DNA of 64,000 nucleotides from Enterobacter sp. kpr-6 (GTDB taxonomy: Bacteria > Pseudomonadota > Gammaproteobacteria > Enterobacterales > Enterobacteriaceae). Shown here piece by piece: positions 49,835 through 59,143 of this stretch. The translations under genes were made by a program, and so were the position numbers. The stretch's first letter is position 1. The number at the start of each line of letters is the position of its first letter. The notes under the pieces were generated by a model. The model was not told the origin of the DNA. It did not search any database and was given only the letters and a program-made list of their open reading frames with translations. Where the stretch lies: assembly GCF_900116015.1 (NCBI RefSeq), contig NZ_FOYH01000001.1:372001-436000 (forward strand), given 5' to 3'.

Positions 49835-50443
49835 TTAGTCACGTATCCAGCCTTTACGAATGAGGATGGCAAAGCAAATCCGGTAACCGCGTTGCAGCGA
49901 GTCATGCAGCGGCGCGCCCATGATCTGCCACAGGATCTGCGCCGTCAGGCAGCCGCTTAAACCCACCAGCAATCCGCCGAGCATATCCAGCGGCCAGTGC
50001 ACGCCGAGATAAACGCGCGACCAGGCAATCGCCAGCGCGACGCCCATCAGCACCATGCCCGACCAGACGCGGTGCCAGAGCAGAAACGCCAGCGCAAAGG
50101 TAAAGGCAACGGTGCCGTGATCGCTGGGGAAGGAGTCGTCCGGTGCGTGCGGGAGAAAGTGATAGCCCACGCCGTCCACAAAGGGGCGATCGTGCGGGAA
50201 CAGATGTCCCATCACCCAGGAAAGCAGCAGGCTTACGCCCATCGCCATGGTCACTTTGATCACTAACTGTCGCTGGGCGCTGACCTGGCCGCGCGGCCCC
50301 CAGAGCCAGAGTGCCACCGCCAGCAGTGGCACAAGGGTGATGACATCTTTGGCAATAAAAATCGCGGCATTGATCAACCAGTCAGGCGACGCAGGCGTCG
50401 CGTTGAGGGCGTAAAACAGGGTGTAATTAAGATCTTCTAACAT
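49835..50443 (-). CDS. ybjG: Undecaprenyl-diphosphatase YbjG
   Basis: This 202-residue inner-membrane PAP2-family phosphatase dephosphorylates undecaprenyl diphosphate, recycling the murein lipid carrier; raised copy gives bacitracin tolerance in E. coli. The acid-phosphatase motifs are visible: the first in GHLFPHDRPF, the PSDH motif SFPSDHGTVAF, and RVYLGVHWPLDML. About five membrane segments are predicted. AAGG lies just before the ATG. It is divergent from mdfA across 296 bases with no other gene. K-12 ybjG responds to PhoPQ and BasSR; I saw no clear box for either. Confidence 0.93.
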   Translation of the reverse strand: MLEDLNYTLFYALNATPASPDWLINAAIFIAKDVITLVPLLAVALWLWGPRGQVSAQRQLVIKVTMAMGVSLLLSWVMGHLFPHDRPFVDGVGYHFLPHAPDDSFPSDHGTVAFTFALAFLLWHRVWSGMVLMGVALAIAWSRVYLGVHWPLDMLGGLLVGLSGCLTAQILWQIMGAPLHDSLQRGYRICFAILIRKGWIRD

Positions 50444-50739
50444 ACCTTGTCACTCTCTTAGGCGTGCTCCGCATCACCATGCGAAAAGGGGCTACCTTAA
50501 AAGCAGGCCGATGGGGGGTAAACCAGTTTTGTCTTAGTTATCTGGAGCATGAATATTTTCCGGCGTATTCTATGCCGGGCTATCATGCCGGGGCGGGATT
50601 AAACCGTTACAAAATAGAGGGCGCTAAATAGAGGGACGGCGGTAAAATTGTGCGAATTTTTTGCGCTTACGCATAATTCACTGTCACCGCGACCGCTGTT
50701 TCATTACACTTTGCGCGATTTTTAAGGATAAATAATTGC

Positions 50740-51969
50740 ATGCAAAACCATTCTCTTTCTGGAGGCCGTTTAGGTCGCCAGGCACTGTTGTTTCCGCTTT
50801 GTCTTGTGCTTTACGAATTCTCAACCTATATCGCCAACGATATGATTCAGCCGGGGATGCTGGCGGTAGTTGAGCAGTACCACGCCGGTATTGAGTGGGT
50901 ACCCACCTCGATGACCGCATACCTTGCAGGCGGCATGTTCCTCCAGTGGCTGCTCGGGCCGCTGTCGGATCGCATTGGCCGCCGCCCGGTCATGTTAACC
51001 GGTGTGGTGTGGTTTATTCTCACCTGCCTTGCGACCTTGCTGGCGCAGAATATTGAGCAGTTCACTATCCTGCGTTTTTTACAGGGGGTAAGCCTGTGCT
51101 TTATTGGCGCGGTGGGGTATGCGGCGATCCAGGAATCCTTTGACGAGGCGACCTGCATCAAAATTACCGCTCTGATGGCGAACGTCGCACTGATTGCGCC
51201 GCTGTTAGGCCCGCTGGTCGGCGCAGCCTGGGTGCACGCTGCGCCCTGGGAAGGCATGTTCATTTTGTTCGCTGTGCTTGCCGCTATCGCTTTTTTCGGG
51301 TTGCAGCGCGCGATGCCGGAAACTGCCACGCGACTGGGTGAACCGCTCTCGCTGAAAGCGCTGGGACGCGATTACAAAGCGGTACTGAAAAACGTGCGCT
51401 TTGTGGCGGGCGCGCTGGCGACCGGGTTTGTCAGCCTGCCGCTGCTCGCGTGGATCGCCCAGTCGCCGATCATCATCATCAGCGGTGAAGGCATGTCCAG
51501 CTATGAATATGGCCTGCTCCAGGTGCCGATTTTTGGCGCGCTGATTATCGGTAACCTGGTGCTGGCGCGACTCACCTCCCGCCGCACGGTGCGTGCGCTG
51601 ATTATTTTCGGCGGCTGGCCGATTGTTTTCGGGCTGGTGCTGGCGGCGGTGGCGACCGTGGTGTCGTCTCATGCCTATCTCTGGATGACCGCCGGGCTGA
51701 GTCTGTATGCCTTCGGCATTGGGCTGGCTAACGCCGGGCTGGTGCGCCTGACGCTGTTCGCCAGCGACATGAGTAAGGGCACGGTTTCAGCGGCGATGGG
51801 GATGCTGCAAATGGCGATTTTCACCGTCGGCATCGAGCTGAGTAAACATGCGTACCTCAGCGGCGGCAGCGGTCTGTTTAGCCTGTTCAATCTGGCGAAC
51901 GGCGTGCTGTGGGTGGCGTTAATGGTGGTGTTTTTAAGAGATAAATCGGTAGGCAACTCACTCTCGTAG
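50740..51969 (+). CDS. mdfA: Multidrug efflux MFS antiporter MdfA
   Basis: The 409-residue drug/proton antiporter of the DHA1 family has 12 membrane segments and is within one residue of K-12 MdfA. The membrane-embedded Glu26 and Asp34 needed for multidrug recognition are visible in [11 protein letters not shown], and the motif A loop is [13 protein letters not shown]. It exports chloramphenicol, quinolones and cationic dyes, and confers alkali tolerance. It is an intrinsic core gene, not an acquired resistance gene. The 3' end shares a hairpin with ybjJ. Confidence 0.96.
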   Translation: MQNHSLSGGRLGRQALLFPLCLVLYEFSTYIANDMIQPGMLAVVEQYHAGIEWVPTSMTAYLAGGMFLQWLLGPLSDRIGRRPVMLTGVVWFILTCLATLLAQNIEQFTILRFLQGVSLCFIGAVGYAAIQESFDEATCIKITALMANVALIAPLLGPLVGAAWVHAAPWEGMFILFAVLAAIAFFGLQRAMPETATRLGEPLSLKALGRDYKAVLKNVRFVAGALATGFVSLPLLAWIAQSPIIIISGEGMSSYEYGLLQVPIFGALIIGNLVLARLTSRRTVRALIIFGGWPIVFGLVLAAVATVVSSHAYLWMTAGLSLYAFGIGLANAGLVRLTLFASDMSKGTVSAAMGMLQMAIFTVGIELSKHAYLSGGSGLFSLFNLANGVLWVALMVVFLRDKSVGNSLS

Positions 51970-51995
51970 GCCCGGCAACGTACGCCGCCGGGCCT
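51968..51995. terminator. Hairpin between mdfA and ybjJ
   Basis: AGGCCCGGC pairs with GCCGGGCCT around a ten-base loop, overlapping the last bases of mdfA. It lies between convergent genes and matches the yehS/yehR hairpin in sequence (GGCCCGGCAAC...CGCnGCCGGGC). Confidence 0.65.
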
Positions 51996-52002
51996 CAGGC
52001 GA

Positions 52003-53205
52003 TTAACTCTCGCAGATCTGTTCCTGAGGGGCGGGTTTTGCCACCGCCCGCGCTACCAGCGCCGCAACGATCACCAGCGCCAGCACCACCATCATGGCGC
52101 TGCGCAGGCCATAATGCTCGCCTAAAAAGCCCAGCAGCGGCGGCCCGACCAGAAAGGCCAGATACCCGGTGGCGGCGACCACGCTGACCCGCGTTGGCGC
52201 ATCCGGTCCGGTATCGCTGGCGGCGGAGATGGTCAGCGGGAAGCCCAGCGACGCGCCCAGTCCCCACAGGATCACCGACACGCCCGCCACCCAGTCAATA
52301 TCAACAAAGATAATCAGCGCGATGCCCAGCGCGCCCATTATCGCGCTCGCCCGCACCACCGCGACCCGGCTGTAGCGGTCGATAAACCAGCCCCCGGTAA
52401 AGCGTCCGACGGTCATGCCGAGCGTAAAGCCCGCGTAGATCATTGAACCCGAGGTAGGGCTAAAGCCGTGACCATCCACCATCAGCAGCGGCAGCCAGTC
52501 ATTCGCTGACCCTTCGGCAAATGCCATCGCCAGCACCACCACGCCAATCAGCATCAACTGAACGTCGCGATAAAACGGCAGCCCTTTTTCCGCGTGTGCG
52601 CCCTCATCCACGGGATTTTTACCCGTTCCGTGCGGGATCGCGGTGATGGCAATAATGATAGGCAGGATAGTGACCAGCGCCGCCAGCAGAATATGAATGT
52701 TGGCCGCGACGCTGAATGCGGTAAGCGCCATACCGACGCCTGCGCCCACCAGCGTGCCGAGGCTGTAAAAACCGTGCATCATCGGCAGGACGGTTTTGTT
52801 CATCTCCTGCTCAACCGACGCGCCTTCGACGTTTATCGCCACTTCCGCCGAACCCAGGCTCGCGCCAAATACCGCCAGCCCGAGGGCGAAAACAAGGGGA
52901 GAGGCCAGCCACAGGGCAAGGCTTAAAATAATCATGCCGCAGACGGAAAGCGACATCGTGGCCCGGATCACCTTACGGGTGCCAAAGCGTTTTACCATTT
53001 TTGCCGACAGAAGAATGCCGGTCATCGAACCGATCGACAGGCCAAACAGGACCGCACCCATTTCAGCGGTCGATACCGCCAGAATGTCGCGGATGGTGGG
53101 GGTGCGCGAGGCCCAGGAGGCCATCAGTAAACCGGGCAAAAAGAAAAACATGAACATTGCCCACATGCGCCTGCGCAGTGCCTGGCGCGGAGATAATTCC
53201 GTCAT
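52003..53205 (-). CDS. ybjJ: MFS inner-membrane protein YbjJ
   Basis: The 400-residue MFS protein has 12 predicted membrane segments. The DRxGRR-like loop here reads [13 protein letters not shown], and [20 protein letters not shown] is conserved with K-12 YbjJ. The family has FucP-like relatives, but the substrate is unknown. In K-12 it is divergent from rcdA, a TetR regulator; here rcdA is absent and a DUF1471 gene precedes ybjJ in the same direction. The ybjH and ybjI genes that separate it from mdfA in K-12 are also missing. Confidence 0.9.
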   Translation of the reverse strand: MTELSPRQALRRRMWAMFMFFFLPGLLMASWASRTPTIRDILAVSTAEMGAVLFGLSIGSMTGILLSAKMVKRFGTRKVIRATMSLSVCGMIILSLALWLASPLVFALGLAVFGASLGSAEVAINVEGASVEQEMNKTVLPMMHGFYSLGTLVGAGVGMALTAFSVAANIHILLAALVTILPIIIAITAIPHGTGKNPVDEGAHAEKGLPFYRDVQLMLIGVVVLAMAFAEGSANDWLPLLMVDGHGFSPTSGSMIYAGFTLGMTVGRFTGGWFIDRYSRVAVVRASAIMGALGIALIIFVDIDWVAGVSVILWGLGASLGFPLTISAASDTGPDAPTRVSVVAATGYLAFLVGPPLLGFLGEHYGLRSAMMVVLALVIVAALVARAVAKPAPQEQICES

Positions 53206-53310
53206 AACATCACTTCCCTGAGAACAGTTGAGACCACAGTAACTCTTCTATTGTACACAAAAGCGGGTGAAGCGTTGGTCCGATGGGCGAGCACGATGGG
53301 GAGGCGGGAT

Positions 53311-53338
53311 ATTCCCCTCTCCGGAAGGAGAGAGGAAT
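53311..53338 (-). terminator. Hairpin downstream of DUF1471 gene
   Basis: ATTCCCCTCTCC-GGAA-GGAGAGAGGAAT forms a 12-bp stem with one mismatch. No T-run follows. Its CCCTCTCC/GGAGAG core resembles the palindrome of the large repeat family and may be a decayed relic of it. Confidence 0.45.
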
Positions 53339-53355
53339 AAAGATAAAAAGAGGAA

Positions 53356-53625
53356 TTATTTTTTCTTATAGACTTCAGCGGTGCCGTGGATTTTATCTTT
53401 GGTTTCAGCGGAAGTGACCACAAAAATATCCCCGCCTTTTTCTTCGGCTTTTTTCTCCAGCTCTTTTCTGGCATCAGACGGTGCCATTTCGTCAGAGGTA
53501 GTAATTGTGCCGACTTTTGTATACTCATCCTTAACTTTTGCAAAATCCGCTTTTGACATTAATTCCGCAGCAAAAGCACTGACACTAAGCGTGCTAATGA
53601 AAATACCGACGATGACTTTTTTCAT
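53356..53625 (-). CDS. Small periplasmic DUF1471 (YdgH/BhsA/McbA) protein
   Basis: The 89-residue protein has a signal peptide of about 19 residues (AFAAE) and one DUF1471 domain ending in a Lys-rich tail (AEVYKKK). Proteins of this Enterobacterales-specific family are small, stress-inducible and often affect biofilm or metal and acid tolerance; E. coli has many paralogues. Conserved features include [15 protein letters not shown] and [20 protein letters not shown] precedes the ATG. Which paralogue it represents is not clear, so I give no symbol. Confidence 0.85.
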   Translation of the reverse strand: MKKVIVGIFISTLSVSAFAAELMSKADFAKVKDEYTKVGTITTSDEMAPSDARKELEKKAEEKGGDIFVVTSAETKDKIHGTAEVYKKK

Positions 53626-53750
53626 ATCAGATTTCCTTTTGGCATGGTTATGTATAAAAGCTCATTACTCTACAATTATGGTATAGATTGCCGCTGGGGT
53701 TTAATCAAGGGATGGATAAAATCCCAGTTGTTATCAAAAGCCGAAAAAAA

Positions 53751-54887
53751 TTAATGATCGAGATAAAGGTAATGCATCCAGCTTGTCATTCGCAGTAATA
53801 CTTTACGCATCACGGCGACGTGAGTGAAATGGTCAGAATAAACAGCCACCTGAGCAAAAATACCATCCGGCAGGGCGTCGATCGCTTTATTTGGCTCCAG
53901 ATCGATAATCGCCAGCACCCGGTCAGAATCGGGCGTGGTCGTAAGAGATTGCAGCGTACCCTGCGCCTGATAAGTACCACCGGAAACAACGGGCAAAACT
54001 TTTACCAGCTTTCCGGGAAATATCTGTCCGGGAAAAGCGTTAAATACCACTTCAGCGTCATCGCCCGCTTCCAGACGCAGCAGCGAATTTTGCCGGAACT
54101 GGGCGATAATTTGCCGTTTTTGTTCCGGGATAAATACCATCACCGGGCGTAGCGGAAGGGCGGCTGCATAGGTGCCGGGGCGAATCAGTACCTGCGTGAC
54201 ATAGCCGTTGTCGGGAGCGCGGATCACCGTCTGCTCCAGGTTATAGGTCGCTTCTGCCAGTTGCGCCCGCAGGCTGACAATCTGCGACTGCTCGCCGTTT
54301 ATCACGCTGTCCAGCTCGCTTTTAATCTGCGACTGTTCGGCAACGGACGCTTTTACCATCGCATCCTGTGCCAGATAATTTTGCCGCGCATTATCAATGT
54401 CGCTTTCAGAAAACGGATTGACCCGCGCCCGGCTTCCCCGCAGATAGCGCTGGTAATCCTTGTATAAGCGGTCGCGTTCGGCTGAAACCCGTGACGTGTT
54501 AGCGATGGCCTCATCAAGTTGACCTTTAAGCGTCCGGATACTGGAGATAGCGGTGGTCAGTTCGGCCTTCAGGCGGTTTACCCGCGTCTGATAACGGGTC
54601 GGATCGAGTTTGAATAACACCTCACCTTTCGTCAGTCGCTGGTTTTGTTTATTTGTCACTTCAATCACCACGCCGGTGACCTGTGGCGTTATAGGAATAG
54701 AAATTACCGCTTTTTGCGCCGTAAAAGTATAAGGGTGGTTATAATTCATTAAAAGAATAAGCGCGCTAATTAAAAATATACCGCCGAGGGCAGCGGTAGG
54801 CACCGTCCATTTATTTACCGGTATTTTAAATATTTTAAAAATGGACCAGGCGATAGCCACATAGGTAAGAATAATGAGCAGATCCAT
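53751..54887 (-). CDS. yibH: HlyD-family membrane fusion protein YibH
   Basis: This 378-residue membrane fusion protein matches K-12 YibH in length and across its whole sequence. It has two N-terminal membrane segments (residues 3-20 and 30-48), a lipoyl-like domain, a coiled-coil hairpin (about 80-200), then the second half of the lipoyl domain and a beta-barrel. Its partner YibI starts upstream with a four-base gap. In K-12 the pair lies near mtlA, far from this position. No inner-membrane pump or outer-membrane channel is encoded here. The substrate is unknown. Confidence 0.88.
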   Translation of the reverse strand: MDLLIILTYVAIAWSIFKIFKIPVNKWTVPTAALGGIFLISALILLMNYNHPYTFTAQKAVISIPITPQVTGVVIEVTNKQNQRLTKGEVLFKLDPTRYQTRVNRLKAELTTAISSIRTLKGQLDEAIANTSRVSAERDRLYKDYQRYLRGSRARVNPFSESDIDNARQNYLAQDAMVKASVAEQSQIKSELDSVINGEQSQIVSLRAQLAEATYNLEQTVIRAPDNGYVTQVLIRPGTYAAALPLRPVMVFIPEQKRQIIAQFRQNSLLRLEAGDDAEVVFNAFPGQIFPGKLVKVLPVVSGGTYQAQGTLQSLTTTPDSDRVLAIIDLEPNKAIDALPDGIFAQVAVYSDHFTHVAVMRKVLLRMTSWMHYLYLDH

Positions 54888-54891
54888 ACAA

Positions 54892-55215
54892 TTACTCCGC
54901 CGGAGGAACAGGGTTAGCGGCCTGAATTTGCTCCAGTTCCGCTACGCGCTTTTCAAGATCTGCATAGGCTGCGCTCTGATTTTGCATTCCCCAGCCCCGC
55001 TCAGGGCGATAAAGCGTGGCCCATATCCATAAAAAAGGCCAGATAACATGTAGCGTAAATAAACTTACCCAACCGGCGACATGGATAGCATCTGCATGCG
55101 GATGATTGCGCGCTTTGGCAATAAGATAAGGAATATCATGCAAGATGATGATTCCGTAAAAAATAACCAGAAACACGAAGATCAGGACGCCTAACGCAAA
55201 ATAATTAAGAAACAT
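54892..55215 (-). CDS. yibI: DUF3302 inner-membrane protein YibI
   Basis: The 107-residue protein has two membrane segments (about 5-25 and 48-70) and a polar C-terminal tail with a short coiled-coil stretch ([20 protein letters not shown]). It belongs to DUF3302 and precedes yibH in the same operon, as in K-12. It may assist the YibH membrane fusion protein; no activity is known. GATAAGAGGCAATT precedes the ATG. Confidence 0.87.
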   Translation of the reverse strand: MFLNYFALGVLIFVFLVIFYGIIILHDIPYLIAKARNHPHADAIHVAGWVSLFTLHVIWPFLWIWATLYRPERGWGMQNQSAAYADLEKRVAELEQIQAANPVPPAE

Positions 55216-55354
55216 AATTGCCTCTTATCAACGTTATTACGTTAATGGTAAACGTAGCGGTTTATTTTCCTGATTAAAATCATACGAAAATCGTAATGAT
55301 AAAAGGCATGGCAAGAGCGTTAAAATCGCGCTACCTGGCGATAGCGCGTTTTAT

Positions 55355-56023
55355 TTATTTTTTGCTCGCGTCAAACAGGGTGGTATCAGTGGCTAAATCA
55401 TCAACCACTTTGCGCAAGGTATCCACCGTCACCGGGGCATTGGCATTGTTGACGTCTTTCCCTTCGCCCTGACGCACGACTTTGATCACCGGTTTGTTGG
55501 TCGCGGCATCAATTAACTCACCTTCAAAAAAGATCTGGGTATCCATAGTGCGATGCCCGGTCGTGGCCTGAACGCCTGCAACCACCAGCGCGACGGGGAC
55601 GACTTCATAAAATTGCAGACCCTCGCGGCTGGTATTCACACCGGTTATCGCACCGCGGAAAATCAGGCTGCGTGGACCCGGCGAGGCCACTAACGGCTTA
55701 CGCTGGGCCGCGGCGGCTTTCAGTTTGGTATTGGTGTAGGTCAGGAGGCTGTCCAGGGTTTGCTGGCTAATCTGACTGGTTGGCCGGGGAGTGGGGTAGT
55801 AGGTAACCGGCTGGAAGGCGATGCTGTCATATTTGCTTTCATCAAAGCTGGGATCGATCCAGCGCATCACGGGTTTACCGGTGGCGGATTTGGTTTCCTG
55901 TAAGCCAGAGTAGTCTTTCAAAAAACCGGAATAGCGATCCGGTTGCGTGACCTTTGACGCGCAACCGGATAACGCCAGCAGACCTGAAAGCACTGCAATT
56001 TTTACTACAGTGGAAGCAGACAT
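55355..56023 (-). CDS. DUF3313 lipoprotein
   Basis: The 222-residue lipoprotein has a signal peptide with lipobox LSGC; Cys21 is the predicted lipidation site, and ASKVT follows, so outer-membrane sorting is likely. The mature protein is a DUF3313 domain, found in secreted or surface lipoproteins of Proteobacteria, without a known activity. It lies 139 bases upstream of yibI in the same direction and may be independently transcribed. K-12 has no homologue at this position. Confidence 0.85.
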   Translation of the reverse strand: MSASTVVKIAVLSGLLALSGCASKVTQPDRYSGFLKDYSGLQETKSATGKPVMRWIDPSFDESKYDSIAFQPVTYYPTPRPTSQISQQTLDSLLTYTNTKLKAAAAQRKPLVASPGPRSLIFRGAITGVNTSREGLQFYEVVPVALVVAGVQATTGHRTMDTQIFFEGELIDAATNKPVIKVVRQGEGKDVNNANAPVTVDTLRKVVDDLATDTTLFDASKK

Positions 56024-56233
56024 AAGGATGTGGCCTTTTGTTGATTATATGCATTCGCAAGTATAGAAGTCTGGTGAATAGGTTGGAGGGTAAAATAGGG
56101 AGTAGGATCAAAGTTTGGTGAAAAGAGACGCGCGCGCGGGGTGAAAATCAAACCCTGATATTCTTTGCACTTATTGATTCCTGATATCTTATGGCCTCAT
56201 CAATCGGGATTGCTTGATTTATTTGGGGGAGTA

Positions 56234-56467
56234 ATGAGTTTACGTGTCACGACGCAGCAGGTTGATACCTGGAAGAAACGCATTCAGCGCGACGGTTTAA
56301 AGGGGTCAACCTACTTTTGCCAACAGAGCGGGGCCGTGTGGGTTTCCGCATCCAGCGATCACTTAGGTAAGGATTCGGGTAATAGCTCTTTGTCGAGTTA
56401 TCTGCGCTGGGATAATGTGAGCGCGGCGGCGTTAGTTGAGCTTTTGTATGCTATTGAAACGGCGTGA
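56234..56467 (+). CDS. Unknown 77-residue protein
   Basis: A 77-codon frame begins MSLRVTTQQVDTWKKRIQRD. I do not recognise the family. GGGGGAGTA lies directly before the ATG at 56234, a good ribosome site; an in-frame extension to 56165 is unsupported. The protein is soluble, with no signal peptide; it has one Cys, a basic N-terminal third and a Ser-rich middle (ASSDHLGKDSGNSS). It is divergent from the DUF3313 gene and convergent with rybB. Real coding is likely from the ribosome site but not certain. Confidence 0.55.
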   Translation: MSLRVTTQQVDTWKKRIQRDGLKGSTYFCQQSGAVWVSASSDHLGKDSGNSSLSSYLRWDNVSAAALVELLYAIETA

Positions 56468-56528
56468 ATGAGTAATCAGAACAGCCAGAATAAATGCCCT
56501 GGCATAGCAATCATAAATTTCAGGCAAC

Positions 56529-56608
56529 AAAAAACCCATCAACCTTGAACCAAAGATGGCGGGGTTGATGGGCTCCACAAATTGGGGACATCAAAGAAAA
56601 GCAGTGGC
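56529..56608 (-). ncRNA. rybB: RybB small RNA
   Basis: The 80-base RNA begins GCCACTGCTTTTCTTTGATG, the conserved seed of RybB, and ends in a stem (CCCATCAACC with GGTTGATGGG) followed by six T, which is the Hfq-binding terminator. In E. coli and Salmonella RybB is made by sigma-E and represses porin and other outer-membrane protein mRNAs through its 5' end. The position just downstream of ybjL on the same strand is conserved. The loop of the terminal region differs from K-12 by a few bases (CCATCTTTGG). Confidence 0.95.
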
Positions 56609-56613
56609 ACTAG

Positions 56614-56641
56614 TTATGACTGACACCCCGCGAAAAAGTTC
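56614..56641 (-). promoter_or_regulatory. Sigma-E promoter of rybB
   Basis: On the minus strand GAACTT (-35, 56636-56641) is followed after 16 bases by TCATAA (-10, 56614-56619), and the RybB 5' end lies six bases further on. This fits the sigma-E pattern of GAACTT with a TC-start -10 element. Confidence 0.75.
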
Positions 56642-56684
56642 TGGGGATGGCGAAAATATTTAGCGCCAGCGTTTAACTTCAGAC

Positions 56685-58370
56685 TTATCCGAGCCCCGGC
56701 CAGATGATGATAATCAGTGTACCGGCGAGCGTCAGCAGTACGTTGGCGATGGCGTAGGTGCCGGCATAACCCAGCGCCGGGATATTGCTGCGGGCGGTGT
56801 CGCTGATGATCTCCATCGCCGGTGCGCAGGTACGCGCGCCCATGATTGCGCCGAACAGCAGGGCGCGGTTCATGCGCAAAACGTATGCGCCAAACAGAAA
56901 ACAGATCACCACCGGAACCAGACTCACCAGCAGGCCCGCAATCAGCATCTGTCCGCCGACCGCGCCGAGGCTGTTGCCGATGCCGCTACCGGCGCTTAAA
57001 CCGACGCCTGCCATAAACACCATCAGGCCAAACTCTTTCACCATATTCAGCGCGCCCTGCGGGATGTAGCCGAATGTCGGGTGGTTAGCACGCAAAAAGC
57101 CCAGCATGATCCCGGCAAACAGCAGCCCGGCCGCATTGCCAATGCCAAAGCTGAAGGTGCTGAACTGGAAGGTGATCATGCCGATCATCAAACCGACAAT
57201 AAAGAAGGCACAAAACGCCAGCAGGTCGGTCACCTGGCTGTGAATAGAGATAAACCCGATGCGGTCGGCAATGGTTTTAACGCGGCGGGCGTCGCCGCTG
57301 ACCTGGAGAACATCGCCTTTATTGAGCAAAATATTGTCATCAATCGGCATCTCAATCTGGCTTCTGATCACGCGGTTTAAGAAACAGCCGTGATCGGTGA
57401 GCTTCAGTTGCGCGAGACGGCGGCCTACCACGTTGTGGTTTTTCACCACGATCTCTTCGGTGACGATGCGCATGTCCAGCAAGTCGCGGTCAAAGACCTC
57501 TTTCCCGTTACGGAAGCTCGGATCGAGGCGGGCGTGAGCGTCGGGGTAGCCCACCAGCGCGATTTCATCGCCCATTTGCAATACGGCGTCGCCGTCGGGT
57601 GCGGCGAGGATACCGTTGCGGCGAATGCGCTCGATGTAGCACCCGGTCTGACGATAAATACCCAGTTCGCGCAGATTCTTGCCATCGGCCCAGGCCACCA
57701 GTTCCGGGCCGACGCGATAGGCGCGGATCACCGGCAGGTATACTTTGCGGTTGGTATCGGTATCGAGGCCGCGCTCGCGGGCAATTTGCTGGGCGCTGGT
57801 CTGCAAATCCTGATGCTGGAGCTTAGGCAGATAACGCGCGCCGACAATCAGGCTGACCAGCCCGATAAGGTAGGTGAGGGCGTAGCCGAGGCTTAAATGA
57901 TCGAGCGCGCTGGAAAGCTGAACGCTGTCCATTCCGGAGTGGCGCAGCGTGTCTCCCGCGCCCACCAGCACCGGCGTTGAGGTCATCGATCCGGCCAGCA
58001 TCCCGGCAGTAAGACCAATATCCCAGCCAAACAGTTTGCCCAGACCGAGAGCGATCAACAGCGCGCTGCCGACCATCACCAGCGCCAGCATTAAATAATT
58101 TTTACCGTCGCGAAAGAAAATAGAAAAAAAGTTTGGACCCGCTTCCACTCCGACACAAAAAATAAACAACATAAAGCCTAAATTAAGGGCGTCGGTGTTA
58201 ATAGAAAAATGCTGTTGGCCTAATAAGAGTGAAACCACCAAAACGCCAATGGAATTACCGAGTTGTACAGAACCGAGGCGTAATTTCCCGAGGCAAAGGC
58301 CGAGCGCCAGCACCACGAATAATAACAGTATGTAATTCCCATTTAACAAATCTGCGACGTTTATATTCAC
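56685..58370 (-). CDS. ybjL: AAE-family transporter YbjL
   Basis: The 561-residue inner-membrane protein of the aspartate:alanine exchanger family has the same length as K-12 YbjL. Two blocks of about five membrane segments flank two central RCK_C domains (about residues 200-370), which usually bind a regulatory ligand. The repeated GLxxGAxMTST and [11 protein letters not shown] motifs are visible. A role in glutamate or dicarboxylate export has been suggested for E. coli homologues. rybB lies just downstream on the same strand. Confidence 0.92.
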   Translation of the reverse strand: MNINVADLLNGNYILLLFVVLALGLCLGKLRLGSVQLGNSIGVLVVSLLLGQQHFSINTDALNLGFMLFIFCVGVEAGPNFFSIFFRDGKNYLMLALVMVGSALLIALGLGKLFGWDIGLTAGMLAGSMTSTPVLVGAGDTLRHSGMDSVQLSSALDHLSLGYALTYLIGLVSLIVGARYLPKLQHQDLQTSAQQIARERGLDTDTNRKVYLPVIRAYRVGPELVAWADGKNLRELGIYRQTGCYIERIRRNGILAAPDGDAVLQMGDEIALVGYPDAHARLDPSFRNGKEVFDRDLLDMRIVTEEIVVKNHNVVGRRLAQLKLTDHGCFLNRVIRSQIEMPIDDNILLNKGDVLQVSGDARRVKTIADRIGFISIHSQVTDLLAFCAFFIVGLMIGMITFQFSTFSFGIGNAAGLLFAGIMLGFLRANHPTFGYIPQGALNMVKEFGLMVFMAGVGLSAGSGIGNSLGAVGGQMLIAGLLVSLVPVVICFLFGAYVLRMNRALLFGAIMGARTCAPAMEIISDTARSNIPALGYAGTYAIANVLLTLAGTLIIIIWPGLG

Positions 58371-58653
58371 GGAGTCTAACTTCTTGTTTACTAGTAAGCT
58401 GTTGAAAGAAATAATGATTTACGCTAATGTTTTGCAGGCCGTCAGCAGGCTTTTACCCCTCACAGACTGGCGGAAAATATACTGAAAAACAAAAAACAGG
58501 CCGTAGTTTAATCGCATTAAGAAACATCGGCTAGTCAAGATTCCTGCGTTCGTATGAGTGCTTTTTGGCATGGACTGCCGCAATGCTTTATCTGACCGGG
58601 CGTTCCACTGGAACGAAACCCGCAGCTACCAGGGGCAGTATCAGGAGGCTTGT

Positions 58654-59019
58654 TTGAAGTATAAACGTGGTTGGGCCAGCGCTTTTTGCTGCTTTTTACT
58701 CTTTATTGTGGTTTGCCTTTCATTGCTGTTAAACATGAAGGGCGCATTTCGCGCATCCGGTCACCCTGAACTGGGGTTATTGTTTTTCATTATTCCAGGC
58801 GCAATCGCCAGTTTTGTCTCCCGCACCCGCAATGTGTTGCTGCCCTTACTCGGTGCGATGCTGGCCGCGCCGTTATGCCTGCTGATAATGCGGCTGTGGC
58901 TCACGCCGGATCGCTCCTTCTGGCAGGAACTGGCCTGGCTCTTCAGCGGCGTCTTCTGGTGTGCGCTGGGCGCGCTGTGCTATCTGTTTATCAGCACTCT
59001 GGTGAGTCGCCGCAGTTAA
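58654..59019 (+). CDS. ybjM: Inner-membrane protein YbjM (TTG start)
   Basis: The 121-residue membrane protein has four predicted membrane segments and closely matches K-12 YbjM (about 125 residues). I place the start at a TTG at 58654 because AGGAGG lies five bases before it and the encoded KYKRGWASAFC aligns with the K-12 N terminus. An ATG-initiated frame from 58558 would add 32 residues without family support. The function is unknown. In K-12 grxA follows on the other strand; here it is missing. Confidence 0.87.
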   Translation: MKYKRGWASAFCCFLLFIVVCLSLLLNMKGAFRASGHPELGLLFFIIPGAIASFVSRTRNVLLPLLGAMLAAPLCLLIMRLWLTPDRSFWQELAWLFSGVFWCALGALCYLFISTLVSRRS

Positions 59020-59143
59020 GGCCATGTTTTGCCAGGTACGCCCTGTCAAATCTGACCTATACTGGTTTTCCTGTTTGACGCGTATCGCGCCGCGCCTGCG
59101 GTGACGATGCCACCACCTGAAGACTAAAGCCTGAGAAATTCTG

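Noticed and set aside
50444-50739. PhoP or BasR box upstream of ybjG
   Set aside because: Only a single GGTTTA is present without the direct repeat partner, so control by these systems is not supported by the sequence.
50740-51969. mdfA as an acquired resistance gene
   Set aside because: It sits in conserved order beside ybjG, has host-like base composition and no mobile element nearby, so it is a core gene.
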